DNA of 64,000 bases from Arthrinium phaeospermum (lineage: Eukaryota; Ascomycota; Sordariomycetes; Amphisphaeriales; Apiosporaceae): NCBI GenBank assembly GCA_006503535.1, contig QYRS01000011.1, forward strand, positions 558,001-622,000, read 5' to 3'. The notes below the pieces were generated by a model. It saw only the letters and a program-made list of their open reading frames with translations, was not told where the DNA came from and searched no databases. The translations under genes were made by a program, and so were the position numbers. Shown here piece after piece: positions 22,946 to 35,521 of the stretch (position 1 is its first letter; every line of letters begins with the position of its first letter).

Positions 22946-24597
22946 CTTTCTAGTGCGAAACGAGTGTGACGATAAGAGTAGCTGTGTTCCTACCATCCCT
23001 CCCTTCGAGTCTCGACCCTTCTACCACCAGAAGCAGGCTGTTTGAGATAATAGGCATAATATCTCTCATCTACATGGACATAGGCAGAAGGATAAAGGGC
23101 TGATTGATGATGTGAGATATGTGAAACTCCAGGGACCCGAGTTCAAATGGGCAACAGGTGGGGGTCCCTTTCTGAAGCTTTTAGGGCCCTACTGGAGCTG
23201 CAGGCTGTCAATCGTGTGGCCGATTTTGGGGCACCCGGCATTGGCATTGGCAAATGGGATTTGTCGCCCAGCCCTTCTGCGGTGGTCTGTCTGCAGTGTG
23301 TGCACCTGGCCAATTTTAAAGGGGGCAGAAAGTAGAACTCGGCAGGAAAATACCTGATCGGCTAAATATTGTGGTTAGTGCTGCGCTAGAACGACAGCGT
23401 ACAGGCGCCCCCCTGAAAGATGTTAATTGATGGAGTCGATGTCTACTTCTTGAATGCTAACTTCTGATGAAAACCAGCCTCAATTTCATATCGCAACACC
23501 ACTACACGCGTTGACCGATGCATCTGGTCTTTGAAACGTATGCATCTGGTCTAAAAGAGCTTCAAACGTCATATTAGGTATGTAATCTGATCTGATCTGT
23601 TGACTGGATAGGCCCGTACTATGGTTGAATTGCACGTTGGTGTGATTCTACCAACGGACCGCATGTACTGAAATGGGTTGAAAATAGACAAACTTCAGGG
23701 GTAGAGTGTAGAACCCCTACTGGTTCCATCCCCAGCAAAGCAACGCTCTCATCTGGCGAGCATGGGCGACGAGCGGGCCCGCTGTCCAGGGTCACAAATT
23801 GTTTGGTTTTAGCACGTCTTGTACCGACAGACCAGCCAAAAATTATATTAATACATTATTTTTTTCCCTTCACCGACCCAGTTGTTCTTGAGCAAAGTAG
23901 AGGAAGAAAGTTAGTGAACACGGTCCGTCTGTTTTTATCAGAAGCAGCCCCCTTTGTGAACCTTCAGGTCCCCATCCCATCCCATCCCCTCTTATAATCG
24001 CGGTGTGTGCGTGTCTCGGTGCGACTTCTTCGTCTTGTGGCCCCCGTCTGCTGTGTATAATTTTGTGTGTGACCACTCTGTCCAGTTGCTTCCATTTGAT
24101 TAGAAGCAATTGTTTCGATACTTGCCAATTGCATGCCACATTTGCTTATAGCAGGCAACGTCGGCCTTATAAGCTCAACGCCGTCGAAAATTCCACGCTG
24201 AGGAAGGTGCCGGGAATTTCCTTTTCCACCCATCCCCGAGAAAAAAAGCCACTTCCCCGATACGCCAGGCACGGGTATCCTTTGATACGGCCATTGACTC
24301 TTGAACGCCTCGCAGTTGGTGCGACGTGAGATACGGCCGCGTCGACAGAGTCAGAGGACATTGGTCGGATCCAATCAACAAGGTATGTGCTTACGGCTGA
24401 CTTGCATGGAAGAACGCCTTGCAACGGTTACCCCGACATTCTTACCCTCCGAATGCTCTCGCCCAACATGCATTATGGCACCCCAGGCTTACCCTTGGGT
24501 CGGCTGCGAGATGCGCGCTCCTTCTTTCGCTCTTTAAACAGACGCATTGGCACTTCTCTCTGCCAGCTGGCCCAAGACCCAAGCTAATATCGTCACC
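22946..24597. other. upstream region of HMG-CoA reductase
   Basis: GC content returns to normal immediately after the TIR. A 13-base direct repeat (ATGCATCTGGTCT at about 23518 and 23539) and a short CCCAT repeat (about 23970-23985) are present. No gene recognised; the last several hundred bases probably hold promoter and 5' leader. Confidence 0.5.
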
Positions 24598-27500
24598 ATG
24601 AACGCAGGAAAGCCCGAGTTCTCTAGGAATGCCTTCGCGCGAGACGCATCCTTCGACATGAACGCCCTCTCGCTACTCCTGCCCGCTTTCGCGGCCAGCA
24701 GCCGGACGGCAAGCCGCACCCCCTTCCAAAGTCAACAAGAAGGTCACTCCCGTACTCCAGTACTTTTCGAAGATCGCCTGCGTACACCCCATATACACAA
24801 TTTGCGCCATTGCCCTCATAGCCAGCACCACCTATGTTGGGATCGTCAAAGACAGCTTATACGAGGCCACAAGCGCCCGGAAGGCTGACTGGAGCTCCTT
24901 GGTCGAAGGAAGCCGGAATTTGGTCGCTGGCCCCGAAACGAGTTGGAAGTGGCAGAACCTCGACAGTGTTGCCCAGGTCCCCAAGGATGCCGACCACCTG
25001 GCCCTGGTGACTCTGGTCTTCCCCGAGTCCTCCGAGGAGGGCCCGCAGACCGCGCCCCAGCCACACATTGTCCCTCTGCCGAGCAACCTCTCCATCGCCC
25101 ACCTCCCCTCGACTTCCAACGGCCTGACCGCCTACTCCCAAGACAGCGCTCTCGCTTTCTCGATCAAGTACAGCGAGGCTTCCGAGTTCATCGCAGCTGC
25201 GCAGGAAATCCCCAACGATGGCCCCGAGCAAGAGTCCCTCACGAACGAGAAGGGCCACAGCGAGAACAAGATGTGGATTATGAAGGTGGCGCGTGGTAAC
25301 AGCGCGAGAAGCCTGACTCGATGGGTTCATAACGCGTGGACCGAGTTCCTGGATCTTCTGAAGAACGCTGAAACCCTCGACATCATCATCATGGTCCTTG
25401 GCTACATTTCGATGCACCTGACCTTCGTCTCGCTCTTTTTGAGCATGCGGAAGATGGGATCGAACGTTTGGCTCGCAACAAGCGTGCTGTTCTCTTCGCT
25501 TTTCGCATTCCTTTTCGGCCTGAACGTTACCTGGAAGCTCGGTGTGCCCGTGTCCGTCGTGCTTCTGTCCGAAGGTCTGCCTTTCCTGGTGGTGATTGTT
25601 GGGTTCGAGAAGAACATTGTTCTGACCAGAGCTGTGCTGTCGCACGCCCTCGAACACCGTAAGCCCGAAGACGCAAACGAAAAGTCGGACAAGGCTGCTC
25701 GCAAGTCGCCCGCCTTGCCCGAAGGAGTGATTCAGTATGCCGTTCAAAGTGCTATCAAGGAGAAGGGTTTCGAAATTGTCCGCGATTATGTTATCGAGAT
25801 CCTAATCCTGGTTGCCGGAGCTGCCTCCGGTGTCCAGGGTGGATTGCAACAATTCTGCTTCCTCGCTGCCTGGATCCTCTTCTTCGACGGAATCCTGCTG
25901 TTCACTTTCTACACTGCTATTCTTTGCATCAAGCTCGAGATCAACCGCATCAAGCGCCACGTTTCGATGCGCAGAGCCCTTGAAGACGATGGTCTTAGCC
26001 GACGTGTGGCCGAGAATGTTGCCAAGAGCAACGACTACCCTGGCGGCAACACAAATGTTGAAGCCCCCATCTTCGGCCAAAACATGCGGAGCAGTGCCAT
26101 CCCCAAGTTCAAGTTCTACATGGTCGTTGGCTTTTTCGCCGTCAATCTGATCAACATTTGTTCCATCCCTTTCCGCACTCCCGGCTACATGTCGTGGACT
26201 GGTGGTCTTGGCGGCGTGGTCACTACACCTCCTGTTGATCCCTTCAAGGTTGCGTCCAACGGATTGGATGAGATCCTGTACACCGCACGGGGGCATGGTC
26301 GCACGACCGTGGTCACTGTTCTGACTCCCATCAAGTACGAACTGGAGTTCCCTTCCGTCCACTACGGTGTCCCGGCCAGCACTGAAGAAGTTACTGATGG
26401 CCAAGAGAAGTACGCGCCTCTTGGCGAGTATGGCATGGGCGGAAGAATGGTTGGCGGTATTCTGACCAGTCTTGAGGACCCTGTCTTGTCCAAGTGGATT
26501 GTCATTGCCCTTGCTCTGAGTATCACACTGAACGGATACCTGTTCAATGTGGCCAGATGGGGTATCAAGGACCCCAATGTTGCGGATCACCCCATCGACC
26601 CCAAGGAGCTTGACGAGGCCGAGAGGTTCAACGCTAGCCAGAGCACTACGCTTCCCGCTGTTGGAAACCAGACCCCAAGGATCCCGGAATCAAAACCCCT
26701 CACTCCTGCCTCGACGGATGACGAAGCCGATGCCTTGTCCATGAAACGCGCCAAACCTGAGCCGCTCAGGGCACCTGTTATCTCCCACAGTCAAGTCGAG
26801 TTGGCCCAGATGCTCACCGAGAAGCGTATTTATGACATGACTGACGACGAGCTCATCGATCTGTCGCTCAAGGGCAAGATTCCCGGTTATGCTTTGGAGA
26901 GGAGTCTCAAGGATTGCACCCGTGCCGTCAGGATTCGCCGCGCTGTCATCTCGCGAACCCCTGCTACCGCCGACATTACAAGCTATCTGGCCGACTCCAA
27001 ACTGCCTTATGAGAACTACGACTGGAACCAAGTCTTGGGAGCCTGCTGCGAAAACGTCATCGGATACATGCCCATTCCTGTCGGTGTAGCTGGCCCTCTC
27101 GTCATTGACGGAAAGAGCTACTTCATCCCTATGGCTACTACTGAAGGTGTGCTGGTTGCTAGCACGAGCCGTGGCTGCAAGGCGATCAACGCTGGAGGCG
27201 GTGCCGTTACTGTGTTGACTGGCGACGGCATGACCCGTGGCCCCTGTGTCAGCTTCGAGACGCTTGAGAGAACCGGTGCTGCCAAGATTTGGCTCGACTC
27301 TGATGCTGGTCAAACCATGATGAAGAAGGCCTTCAACTCGACCAGCCGGTTCGCTCGACTCCAGAGCATGACCACGGCTATTGCTGGCACTAACCTGTAC
27401 ATCCGCTTCAAGACCACCACTGGTGACGCCATGGGTATGAACATGATTTCCAAGGGTGTCGAGCACTCCCTGAAGATCATGGCCACGGAGGGAGGCTTTG

Positions 27501-28252
27501 ACGACATGAGAATCGTCTCCGTTTCCGGCAACTACTGCATTGACAAGAAGGCTGCTGCCATCAACTGGATCGAGGGACGTGGCAAGAGCATCGTAGCAGA
27601 GGCCATCATTCCTGCCAAGGTGGTCAAGGAGGTCTTGAAGAGCGACGTGGACACTCTGGTCGATCTCAACATCTCGAAGAACCTGATCGGATCCGCCATG
27701 GCTGCTTCGGTTGGAGGCTTCAACGCCCATGCCGCCAACATTGTCGCTGCCATCTTCCTGGCCACCGGTCAAGATCCCGCCCAGGTGGTCGAGAGTGCTA
27801 ACTGTATCACCATTATGAAGAAGTAAGTCATGCCCTGTTTATTACCCGCAACGGAGCCAGCCCGTGCTAACAAACGTTTTAGTCTCCATGGCAGCCTGCA
27901 AATCTCCGTTTCCATGCCCTCGATCGAGGTCGGTACGCTGGGAGGTGGCACCATCCTGTCGCCCCAAGGTGCCATGCTTGATATGTTTGGCGTCCGCGGA
28001 TCGCACCCTACCACGCCTGGTGAGAACGCCCGACGACTGGCCCGCATCATTGGTGCCTCGGTTCTCGCCGGTGAACTTTCGCTCTGCTCAGCACTTGCCG
28101 CTGGCCACTTGGTCAGCGCTCACATGGCCCACAACCGTTCTGCACCTGCCACACGAAGCTCAACGCCTGCCCCTGGGACGCCTGTGCCAGCGGGCTTGGC
28201 CATGACCAGCGGGTCGATGAGTGCGGCGGCGGCCGAGCGGGCCAAGCGATGA
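24598..28252 (+). CDS. HMG-CoA reductase, membrane-anchored, with one N-terminal frame break
   Basis: Reduces HMG-CoA to mevalonate with NADPH, the committed step of the ergosterol/isoprenoid pathway, in the ER membrane. Exon 1 runs to 27822; a 60-base intron precedes exon 2, 27883-28252. A first membrane helix ([21 protein letters not shown]) is followed by a sterol-sensing-like block of several helices ([18 protein letters not shown] onward), further helices, a linker, then the catalytic domain. Catalytic residues are visible: Glu in TTEGVLVAS, Lys in DKKAAAINW, Asp in TGQDPAQVV and His in [17 protein letters not shown]-CoA motifs [19 protein letters not shown] and GTLGGGT are intact. The likely start (24598, alternative 24658, MNALSLLLP) is in a different frame from the first helix; the change coincides with C5 at 24719-24723 and fits one surplus C. 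No intron explains it. The rest, about 1,150 aa, is uninterrupted. Confidence 0.93.
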
Positions 28253-29064
28253 GTGTGCTTTCTTTCCTTATTCGACAATAACTATCTTAGCGCGTTTAAC
28301 CCATTTAATTGCATATGGACTGGTTAGAAGTCAGACAACGGAGTTTGGGGGGGATAGGCGGGTTGATTTGCAAATACATCACTCACTCGTCCTATATCGC
28401 AACGAGCCGCGAGGCTCTTGGGGAGGGAACACGGGCCGGCGAGACGCAATGATGTCTTGCCAGCCGAAGAAGTAGGAAGGGACTTCCTTAGCGGCTGGGT
28501 GATGATACCAGCGGAAGTAGCATGGTGTGTGTTCCTGTTGCGAGAACACCACATTAGGAAGAAGAAACAAAAAAGTCCACATCCTTCAACGAGTTGCCGA
28601 GAAGGCTAGAGACGATAGACTCTTCGATGGTAGACATAGCTTCCAAGCGCTTGCTAATATGTTACTTCACAGCAACGCAAGAACCTGCAACGTGGAAGCG
28701 TGCGGTAGATATAGATAATATATATGAACTGTTAAAACACATCACTTTGACCATTTGAGGTTTGAAATCGTAGTGAGCATTGAGGCTGCAAGTAAGTATT
28801 GAGGACCACTGGTCTCGGTGGTGTTGATGCGGGATGTACGGAGTACTACTTAGCGGGTCCGCTTCTCATGCTACCTTGGGAATCACCCGTCTTAGGCGGG
28901 GCCTTTCATCGGGTTCCAAAAGACGTCCGAAAAAGGATTTGGTCAAACAACATAACATACCACCATTCATTGATCGATCTTCTTCGCGCCCATTAAAGAG
29001 TAGCGAAGTGTAGAAGCGATTAGCCGAGAACAACATATACGGATTTCTTTCTTCAAAGAAGAAA
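28253..29064. other. intergenic, no gene seen
   Basis: Holds the 3' region of HMG-CoA reductase and the promoter of the iminopeptidase gene. No additional gene recognised. Confidence 0.5.
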
Positions 29065-30291
29065 ATGGCGCCCGTGTACCCCAAGTTCGACGTGACCCAG
29101 TCGGGCCACCTCCAGGTCTCGTCGCTGCACAGCATCTACTGGGAGGACTGCGGCACCCCCACGGGCGTGCCCATCGTGTACCTGCACGGCGGGCCCGGCG
29201 GCGGCATCGACGAGACGGACCGCCAGTACTTCGACCCGGCGCACTACCGCAGCGTGCTGTTCGACCAGCGCGGGTCCGGGCGGTCGACCCCGCACGCCTC
29301 GCTCGAGGAGAACACGACCTGGCACCTCGTCGCCGACATCGAGAAGCTGCGCGAGCACCTCAAGATCGACAAGTGGCTCGTCTTTGGCGGCTCCTGGGGC
29401 TCCACCCTCGCCCTCGCCTACGCCGAATCCCACCCGGACCGCTGCCTCGGACTGGTCCTGCGCGGCATCTTCACGCTCCGCCGCGAGGAGCTGCTGTGGT
29501 ACTACCAGCAGGGCGCCAACTTCATCTTCCCGGACTACTTTGAGGCGTACCGCAACGCCATTCCCGAGGCGGAGCGCGGCGACCTCATGCAGGCTTATTA
29601 CAAGCGGCTTACCAACGACGACGACCAGGACGAGCAGCTGAAGTGGTACGTTCGGCCCCGTGCCCTGTTTTCGGGGAACTTCAGTCGCGGGGATGAGGCT
29701 TGAGCCTCGTATTAGTGTAAACCACTTACTCACGAATCTTCTCATTAGTGCCGATGCTTGGAGCCGCTGGGAGGTCTCTACCAGCAAGCTCATCGTGGAC
29801 CCAGCCTATATTGCCAAAGCCGACGACCCCGAATGGTAAGTCACGTACTTTGCTTGAACATGAAACCCCTATCCCCTTTCTCTACGCATCTACGCCCGTA
29901 GGAGGGGTGAGAAAGAAGAAAACATGGAATTTGATATGTTCACTACCTACGCCTGTATGCTTACACGAAACCCGCCTTACCCACGAAAAGGGCCCTGGCC
30001 TTCGCCCGCATCGAGTGCCACTACTTCGTCAACGGCGGCTGGATGCGCGACGGACAGCTCGTCGACGACGCCCACAAGATCAAGCATCTGCCCATCACCA
30101 TCGTGCAGGGCCGCTACGACGTCGTCTGCCCGGCCAAGACGAGCTGGGACCTCTACCAGGCCCTCGGCGGCGCCGCCAACCCCAACGTCGACTACCACAT
30201 CATCGGCGACGCCGGCCACAGCGCCCACGAGACGACCATCGAGGAGGCCCTCATGGGCGCCGTCGAGAAGTACAAGTCGATCAAGCAGTGA
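29065..30291 (+). CDS. proline iminopeptidase (alpha/beta hydrolase, peptidase S33)
   Basis: Exons 29065-29645, 29749-29835 and 29991-30291 splice in frame to 322 aa. The enzyme releases N-terminal proline from peptides and lacks a signal peptide, so it is probably cytosolic. The oxyanion-hole motif HGGPGGG lies near residue 40, FDQRGSGRS near 75, the nucleophile elbow GGSWGS near 110, the catalytic Asp in GRYDVVCP and the catalytic His in GDAGHSAHE near the C-terminus. Exon 3 starts GGCCCTGGCC after AAAAG, giving EWALAFARIECHYF, a conserved stretch of the family. The length matches the usual 310-320 aa. Intact. Confidence 0.92.
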
Positions 30292-30664
30292 GTGCGGCTA
30301 GCGCGTGTGGTGTACGTGCACGGGTCTATTAAGGCGGGCGCATGTAAGCCGGGGGTGGCGGCGGCGGCGAATAATGCAAGCCTCGGTTGGATGACGAGGG
30401 TGTTTGTACGGACGGTAGCCCGTTAGCATGGTATTGGAAATGCACCAATCTTATGACTACATTCAATCCGCGAATTACGCCTCATTCATTCTCAGCACAG
30501 GAGTCCGTAACGGCCGTAGTTATGAAAACAGTGTCTATTGCCGAGGCTCATTATGTCTTGACAGGAATAACCTAAAATCGCAGACACAAACTACCCACTG
30601 TTAGACTGGAACACCATCAGATATAGCTACTCGTAGACTTGAACAGGAAGCACAATAGCAAATG
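30292..30664. other. intergenic between converging genes
   Basis: The iminopeptidase and beta-galactosidase genes converge here. It should hold both 3' ends; no clear signal seen. Confidence 0.45.
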
Positions 30665-33600
30665 CTAGTAAGCCCCCTCCCTTTCCTTCCAAGCCGGGCT
30701 GTTAACCAGCACAACATTCTCCCGCCCCGTCCAGATGGGCACGCTGGTCGTCCGGAGCTCCATGGCCGGCACCTTGGCCCCGCCCTCGTTCAAGGCCCAG
30801 AGCGAGACGCCAACCCAGTTCTCGCCGTTGTAGTTCAAGATGCCCTCGGGCACGGGGAAGACCCACTGCGGGCCGATGTTGCTGCTCAGGCGGCCAAACT
30901 GCCACCCGTTGACGAAGAGTTGGAGCCGGAAAGGGTTAGGGTTTGCCGACAGCGCGCCAGGGAACGCAAAGGCGAGCGGGATGTCCCATTCGTCCGCGGG
31001 AAGCGAGAGGTTGAATGACGTAGCGTAGAAGGCCACGCCCGGGTGCGGGATGCCATCCAGTGGGGACGAGGGTGCCGAGGACGGAAGCGGGGCGGCGGGC
31101 AGGTGGTAGCCCATGCGCTCGGCGAACAGGCCGCCTTCGTTGAGGGGTCCGCGCGCCTTGTCGACGTACGCCAGCCCGTGCAGGTTGCCCGTCAGCTTCC
31201 ACGTGACGGGGGTGCTGGTCGCGTTGGTGTCGCTGTAGAGCCGCCACCCCAGGACGCCGCGCGGCGCCTTCATGTAGTCCACGCCGACGGCCTGTTCGTC
31301 GTGGCCCATGTTGTCCACGATCACGGTGAAGACGTGCGACGTGCCTGGTTCGAGCGTGCCGGGTGGGATCGGGTAGGTTGCCTGGCTGGAGGCGGCAGAT
31401 CCGTTACCAGTCCAAGACGAGAGGAGGGCTCCGTCGAGAAAAATGGAGGAGGCGAACCCCTGACCTCCCTGGACGTAGAGGTTGAAGGAGGTTTCTGAGC
31501 CGGTGGCGTTGAAATGGCCACGGTAGATCAGCGTTCCTGTATTGAAGCCATAGTCGGCTGCGTAAGTGGAAACGGTGGTTCGAAGGGGAAAGTAGGTGTT
31601 GTTGGTATATGTCTGATCAGCAACAGTCCACGCCGAATCATCGTAAGAGGTCTGTACCTCAGGTAGGGAGTCAACTGATTTCCAGCCAACCGACGCAAGG
31701 TCAGGCAAATTGATTGATGGTGGACTGAGAGTAATGTTCATCGTAAGAGATTGATCAGAATACTCAAAGGACGTTTCCTTCCCGTTAATCAGAATCGTCT
31801 TGATCTCTGGAGGGGCGCCGATGACTTCGATGGGTGTCGAGACGTTGAAATCGGCTTGGATGAAGAGATCGCTTCCATTCAAGATGGCCGATCTGACGAG
31901 ATATGGGCCATTGACGATCAACTGTGCCTGGCTTCCCACAAGATCGGTAACCCAATACTTGTAGGCGGAGTTGCGGTCTAAGATATTCAGCTACCCCCCG
32001 AAACTATATTTATACGCGCAAGCGAAGCTGTACTTACCCAGCAAGTAAATAGTCAAGTCGCCGACTTGTACGATAGTCCGCTCAGTAGATGTTTGCCATC
32101 CAAATATTGGCGACGATCCGAACCGGGCGAGCTTCTTGCCGCCCTCCACAACCTTGAAAGAAGAATTTGATTGCTTAATGGCAAACTCGTTGAACTCATT
32201 CGGTCCAGCGTATAGTATCAGTACTTTCTTGTTGTTCGCCAATGACTGATGTGTGAAGATGTCTGCGGTCGAGTAGAGTAGTTTCGTTCCTTGGACGTCG
32301 TAATCTGTGACCATTACCTTCGAATCTCGGCCATTCAGTGTCAGGCTATGGTTGGTCTGAGGAATTACTATGCCCCCCTGAGATGTTGGCAGCGTGACCT
32401 TGTACGGAGTCGAAGCTAGGCTGGTATAGTCGGTGTGCCGAACGACGAAGAACGACCCGTCTGCAGTAATGTTGCCGAGCAGCGGTGTGATTATAATGTC
32501 CGCGTTATCGCTGTAGGCATGGGTGGCGTTGACAGCTGGGGTGGCCGTCAGATAGGCAGGGCTGACCATCATGAAGTTGGCCTCCAGCTTGAGTTCCGAG
32601 TACTTCTCCCGAGCGATGGTGCGATCCTCTTTGATAACGCTTCCATAGTCGTACGAGGTATAGCCGCCTGGATGTCCCAGATTGCCCCAGTTAGTTCCCC
32701 CAAAGATCATGTACAGATTGAGGATTGAGACGCCCTAGAATGTTAGCTTATTTATCTGTTGGGACCGGGATGTGGCCGGCCGAGGCTTACCGCGGCAAAG
32801 TTGTTCTTATAGAACACCCGCTCAAACTCATGGTTCACCAATTGGCTACATTGCTCAAAGCCCCATCCACCCCATGGATCGAACGAGCCAGCTTGAAATT
32901 CATTGATTGAATATGGTGTAAACGGGCTTTGTTGGAGATGTAGAGCTCTCCAATCGGTCGGGAGACCATCAGCTGGCCAGACCGTTGGGTTTGCGCAGTC
33001 AAACCCCAGTGGATAGCCGTCATGACCGTATATGTCCACCTCGCCAACTCCAGTACCGGGAGCGTTGTGGCCCAATGGGGCAGCATCGTTGCTGATGAAC
33101 GGCACGACTACGCCGGCATCGCGGGCCTGTTTCATGACAAACTCCATGTAGGCGCCGTCTGGAAAGGGGGTATAGTCGTTGGCCCATGTGTATTCGTTCT
33201 CGGGCTGAAACAGTACGATTGGTCCGCCATTGGTGATCTGGGCCTGCGCAATCTTCTTGCAGACATTGGCCATGTAATTATCCGTGGCTGCCAGGTAGTC
33301 AGGGGCGGCTGTACGCAGTAGCCCCCGAACCCGTTGAAGCCAGCCGGGATAACCGCCTCCGCTCGCCTTCAATGCCATTTCTTGTTAATTACACGTACAT
33401 AAGGAACCATGATTTTGGGAGCTCAGTTTTTACGAACCTCTGCATTGATGTAAGGGCCTGGTCGAGCGATAAGCCAAAGACCGGCCTTCTGGGCAGCCTC
33501 GAAGAACGGTTCGAGGGCGAAAACGCCCTCGGCAGTGAAATCCCCTGGGTTACCCTCTAGCAGGGCCCAATCCACGTAGAACGAGACAGTGTTGAACCCT

Positions 33601-33869
33601 AGGGCCTTCACTTTCTGAAGCACATCCAACCAAAGAGATGGCACTGGTAGTCGAAAAGGATGGAATTCGCCGCTGAGTATCAATACCCTGGTCCCATTGA
33701 CGAACATGGAATGATCGTCCCAGGTGACGATGTCCTGGATAGCGGCATTTCCCCGAGACAGGTTGATGAGGGAATAGTCTCGCATCCCGGCATTAAGCTC
33801 GCCGGCGGTGGTAGGCAAGGTGGCACAAGCCAACGCCAAAAGTAGTGCATTTAGCAAGGATAGCTTCAT
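30665..33869 (-). CDS. secreted GH35 beta-galactosidase
   Basis: Four exons, 33869-33438, 33366-32791, 32734-32038 and 31977-30665, give 1005 aa. The signal peptide is [16 protein letters not shown]... . The GH35 TIM barrel follows: [30 protein letters not shown] opens it, PGPYINAE is the substrate-site strand, the acid/base is the second Glu of QPENEY (about residue 202) and the nucleophile the Glu of [14 protein letters not shown] (about residue 300). These positions agree closely with characterised fungal enzymes of this family. The remainder contains FGGTNWGN, beta-rich domains and several N-glycosylation sequons. It should cleave terminal beta-galactosyl residues from plant cell wall polysaccharides or lactose outside the cell. 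The start is the Met opening the signal peptide; an upstream in-frame Met would precede it with non-signal sequence. Introns are 71, 56 and 60 bases. Intact. Confidence 0.95.
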
Positions 33870-34996
33870 CGCTCTGTTTCTCCTGGTTATATCACCGGTA
33901 TCTGAGACTTTGGGTGAAAGATGGAAAAGGAGCTCAACAGGGTGCCGTGCTTTGCAAAGTTGGTCCTCGACCACCCTATCCAAAAAGCGGGATACAGAGT
34001 TCGCATCTGCAGCAAATTACTTGCACCGGGCCTTGATGAAGCCGCCGGGATGACTCGAACAATGCAGGTACCCGAGATTAGGACTGCGGAGGAGAGCCGA
34101 CTGATGAAGCAAGAAGTTGCCGTCAAAAACTTGCTCGCACTCTGGAGATCACGCCTTGAGCGACAGGCTCACCTGGAGAACAAGCATCCATATCATGCCA
34201 AGGCCATCCTTTATAGAGATGCATTTGCAAATCATCTTGAATACGTGTCGCAAAAAGTCTGCTTGTATTTTGTCTTTGGTCCCCATGACTTCCATGGTGT
34301 TGAGAAAGACCCGGAGCGCATCTGGAACTTGCAGGACTAACAAGCCCAAAAGGGAAACTGCGCAGGAAGAGGGGGCAATGAGGAGCTGGCACAAAACCCT
34401 GGATTTGGTGTAGCCAATGTGCTAGTCATCAAACTAGGCTGGGCCGCAATCTCGCCTGTTAAGCACATGAGCTTCACGTAGTGAGAGGCGGCGGCCTTGT
34501 GAGCTCTGTCGTGGTACTCCGACTGCCGACCTTTGCAATTGATACAACCTAATGACCTCACAGGCCACTGTGTGATCTTGCACTCACTCGCCCCCAGTTC
34601 CATCGAACCCACCCCCGCAGACCCCCACCGTTAACCCTGTCCTACCGAGCACTGGCAGATGTTTCTTGGGCAGTACATGTCTACATGTATTTGTTATGTA
34701 AGTACATTTAGTAGGTGCCGATGTTTTCATAGCTTCATGCTTTCTGGCTCTATAAATCGATATTAAGCTTTAAACCTTTTTTTCTTTTTCACAATCACGT
34801 TGTAACTGGCGCATTCCGCATACTAGTACTCCGTAGTAGTGGTGATAATATGGTTGCATTGATGCTGCTCTCTTGTGATCATGCTTCACTAATTAAAATT
34901 TAGGGCTGCTATATACAAAAACTTCCTATTCTATAATATACCCCCCTCCCTCCCTTCGCCACACCTACACACACCTCCTTCCTCTTAGCGTGTAAT
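33870..34996. other. intergenic; one unassigned 139-codon frame
   Basis: Upstream of the beta-galactosidase gene. A plus-strand frame at 33921-34340 could encode 139 aa with ordinary composition, but I recognise nothing in it and it has no signal peptide or motif. The rest shows no gene. Confidence 0.4.
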
Positions 34997-35521
34997 TTAG
35001 AGGACGAACTCGAGGTCGAAGTTCTTGGGGCCGGCGTAGCTCTGCACGACGGCGTTGGGCCGGTCGGACATGACGAGGTCGCTGTTGGGGATGTGGTAGA
35101 CGCCCGTGGTGTTGCTGCGCGGGCTGACGGGCGCCTGGACGAGGAAGCCCAGCCCGTCGGCGTCGCGGACGACGTTGAAGGTGCGCGACGACTGCTCGCA
35201 CGCGCCGTACAGGACGTCGGGCAGCGTGCCGTCGAGGTTGCCCGAGACCATGGCCTGGCAGGGGATGGGCGTGGTCTGCATCGTGCCGGGCTGGAAGACG
35301 CCGAACTCATACCTGAGGGAAACGACCATTAGCACCCTTTTCTTCTTCTTATTCTTTTGCATCGGGAATGTGAGCAAAAGGCTGACTTACAGGCACTGGG
35401 TGCTGTGAGGAATGCATGCAGCGGAGAAGTCGGAAACTTGGTAGACGACGCTGCGCTTCTGGATAGCCGCGCCAGAGACGACGGCAGAAGCAGCAACAAC
35501 GGCGGCGGCGGAGAACTTCAT
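34997..35521 (-). CDS. small secreted protein, hypersensitive-response-inducing-protein-like
   Basis: Exons 35521-35391 and 35312-34997, with a 78-base intron, give 148 aa. A signal peptide (MKFSAAAVVAASAVVSGAA) and a KR dibasic site open the protein. VYQVSDFSAACIPHSTQC, YEFGVFQPGTMQTTPIPC, DGTLPDVLYGAC and the tail AVVQSYAGPKNFDLEFVL form the pattern of the fungal family annotated as hypersensitive response-inducing or elicitor proteins. About four cysteines could form two disulfides. Family members are abundant secreted proteins of uncertain function, found in both pathogens and saprotrophs, so the name does not prove a host interaction. The start was chosen for the signal peptide. Intact. 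Confidence 0.8.

Noticed and set aside
26690..27772. 360-codon minus-strand frame
   Set aside because: Antisense to the HMG-CoA reductase catalytic domain, which has clear motifs on the plus strand.
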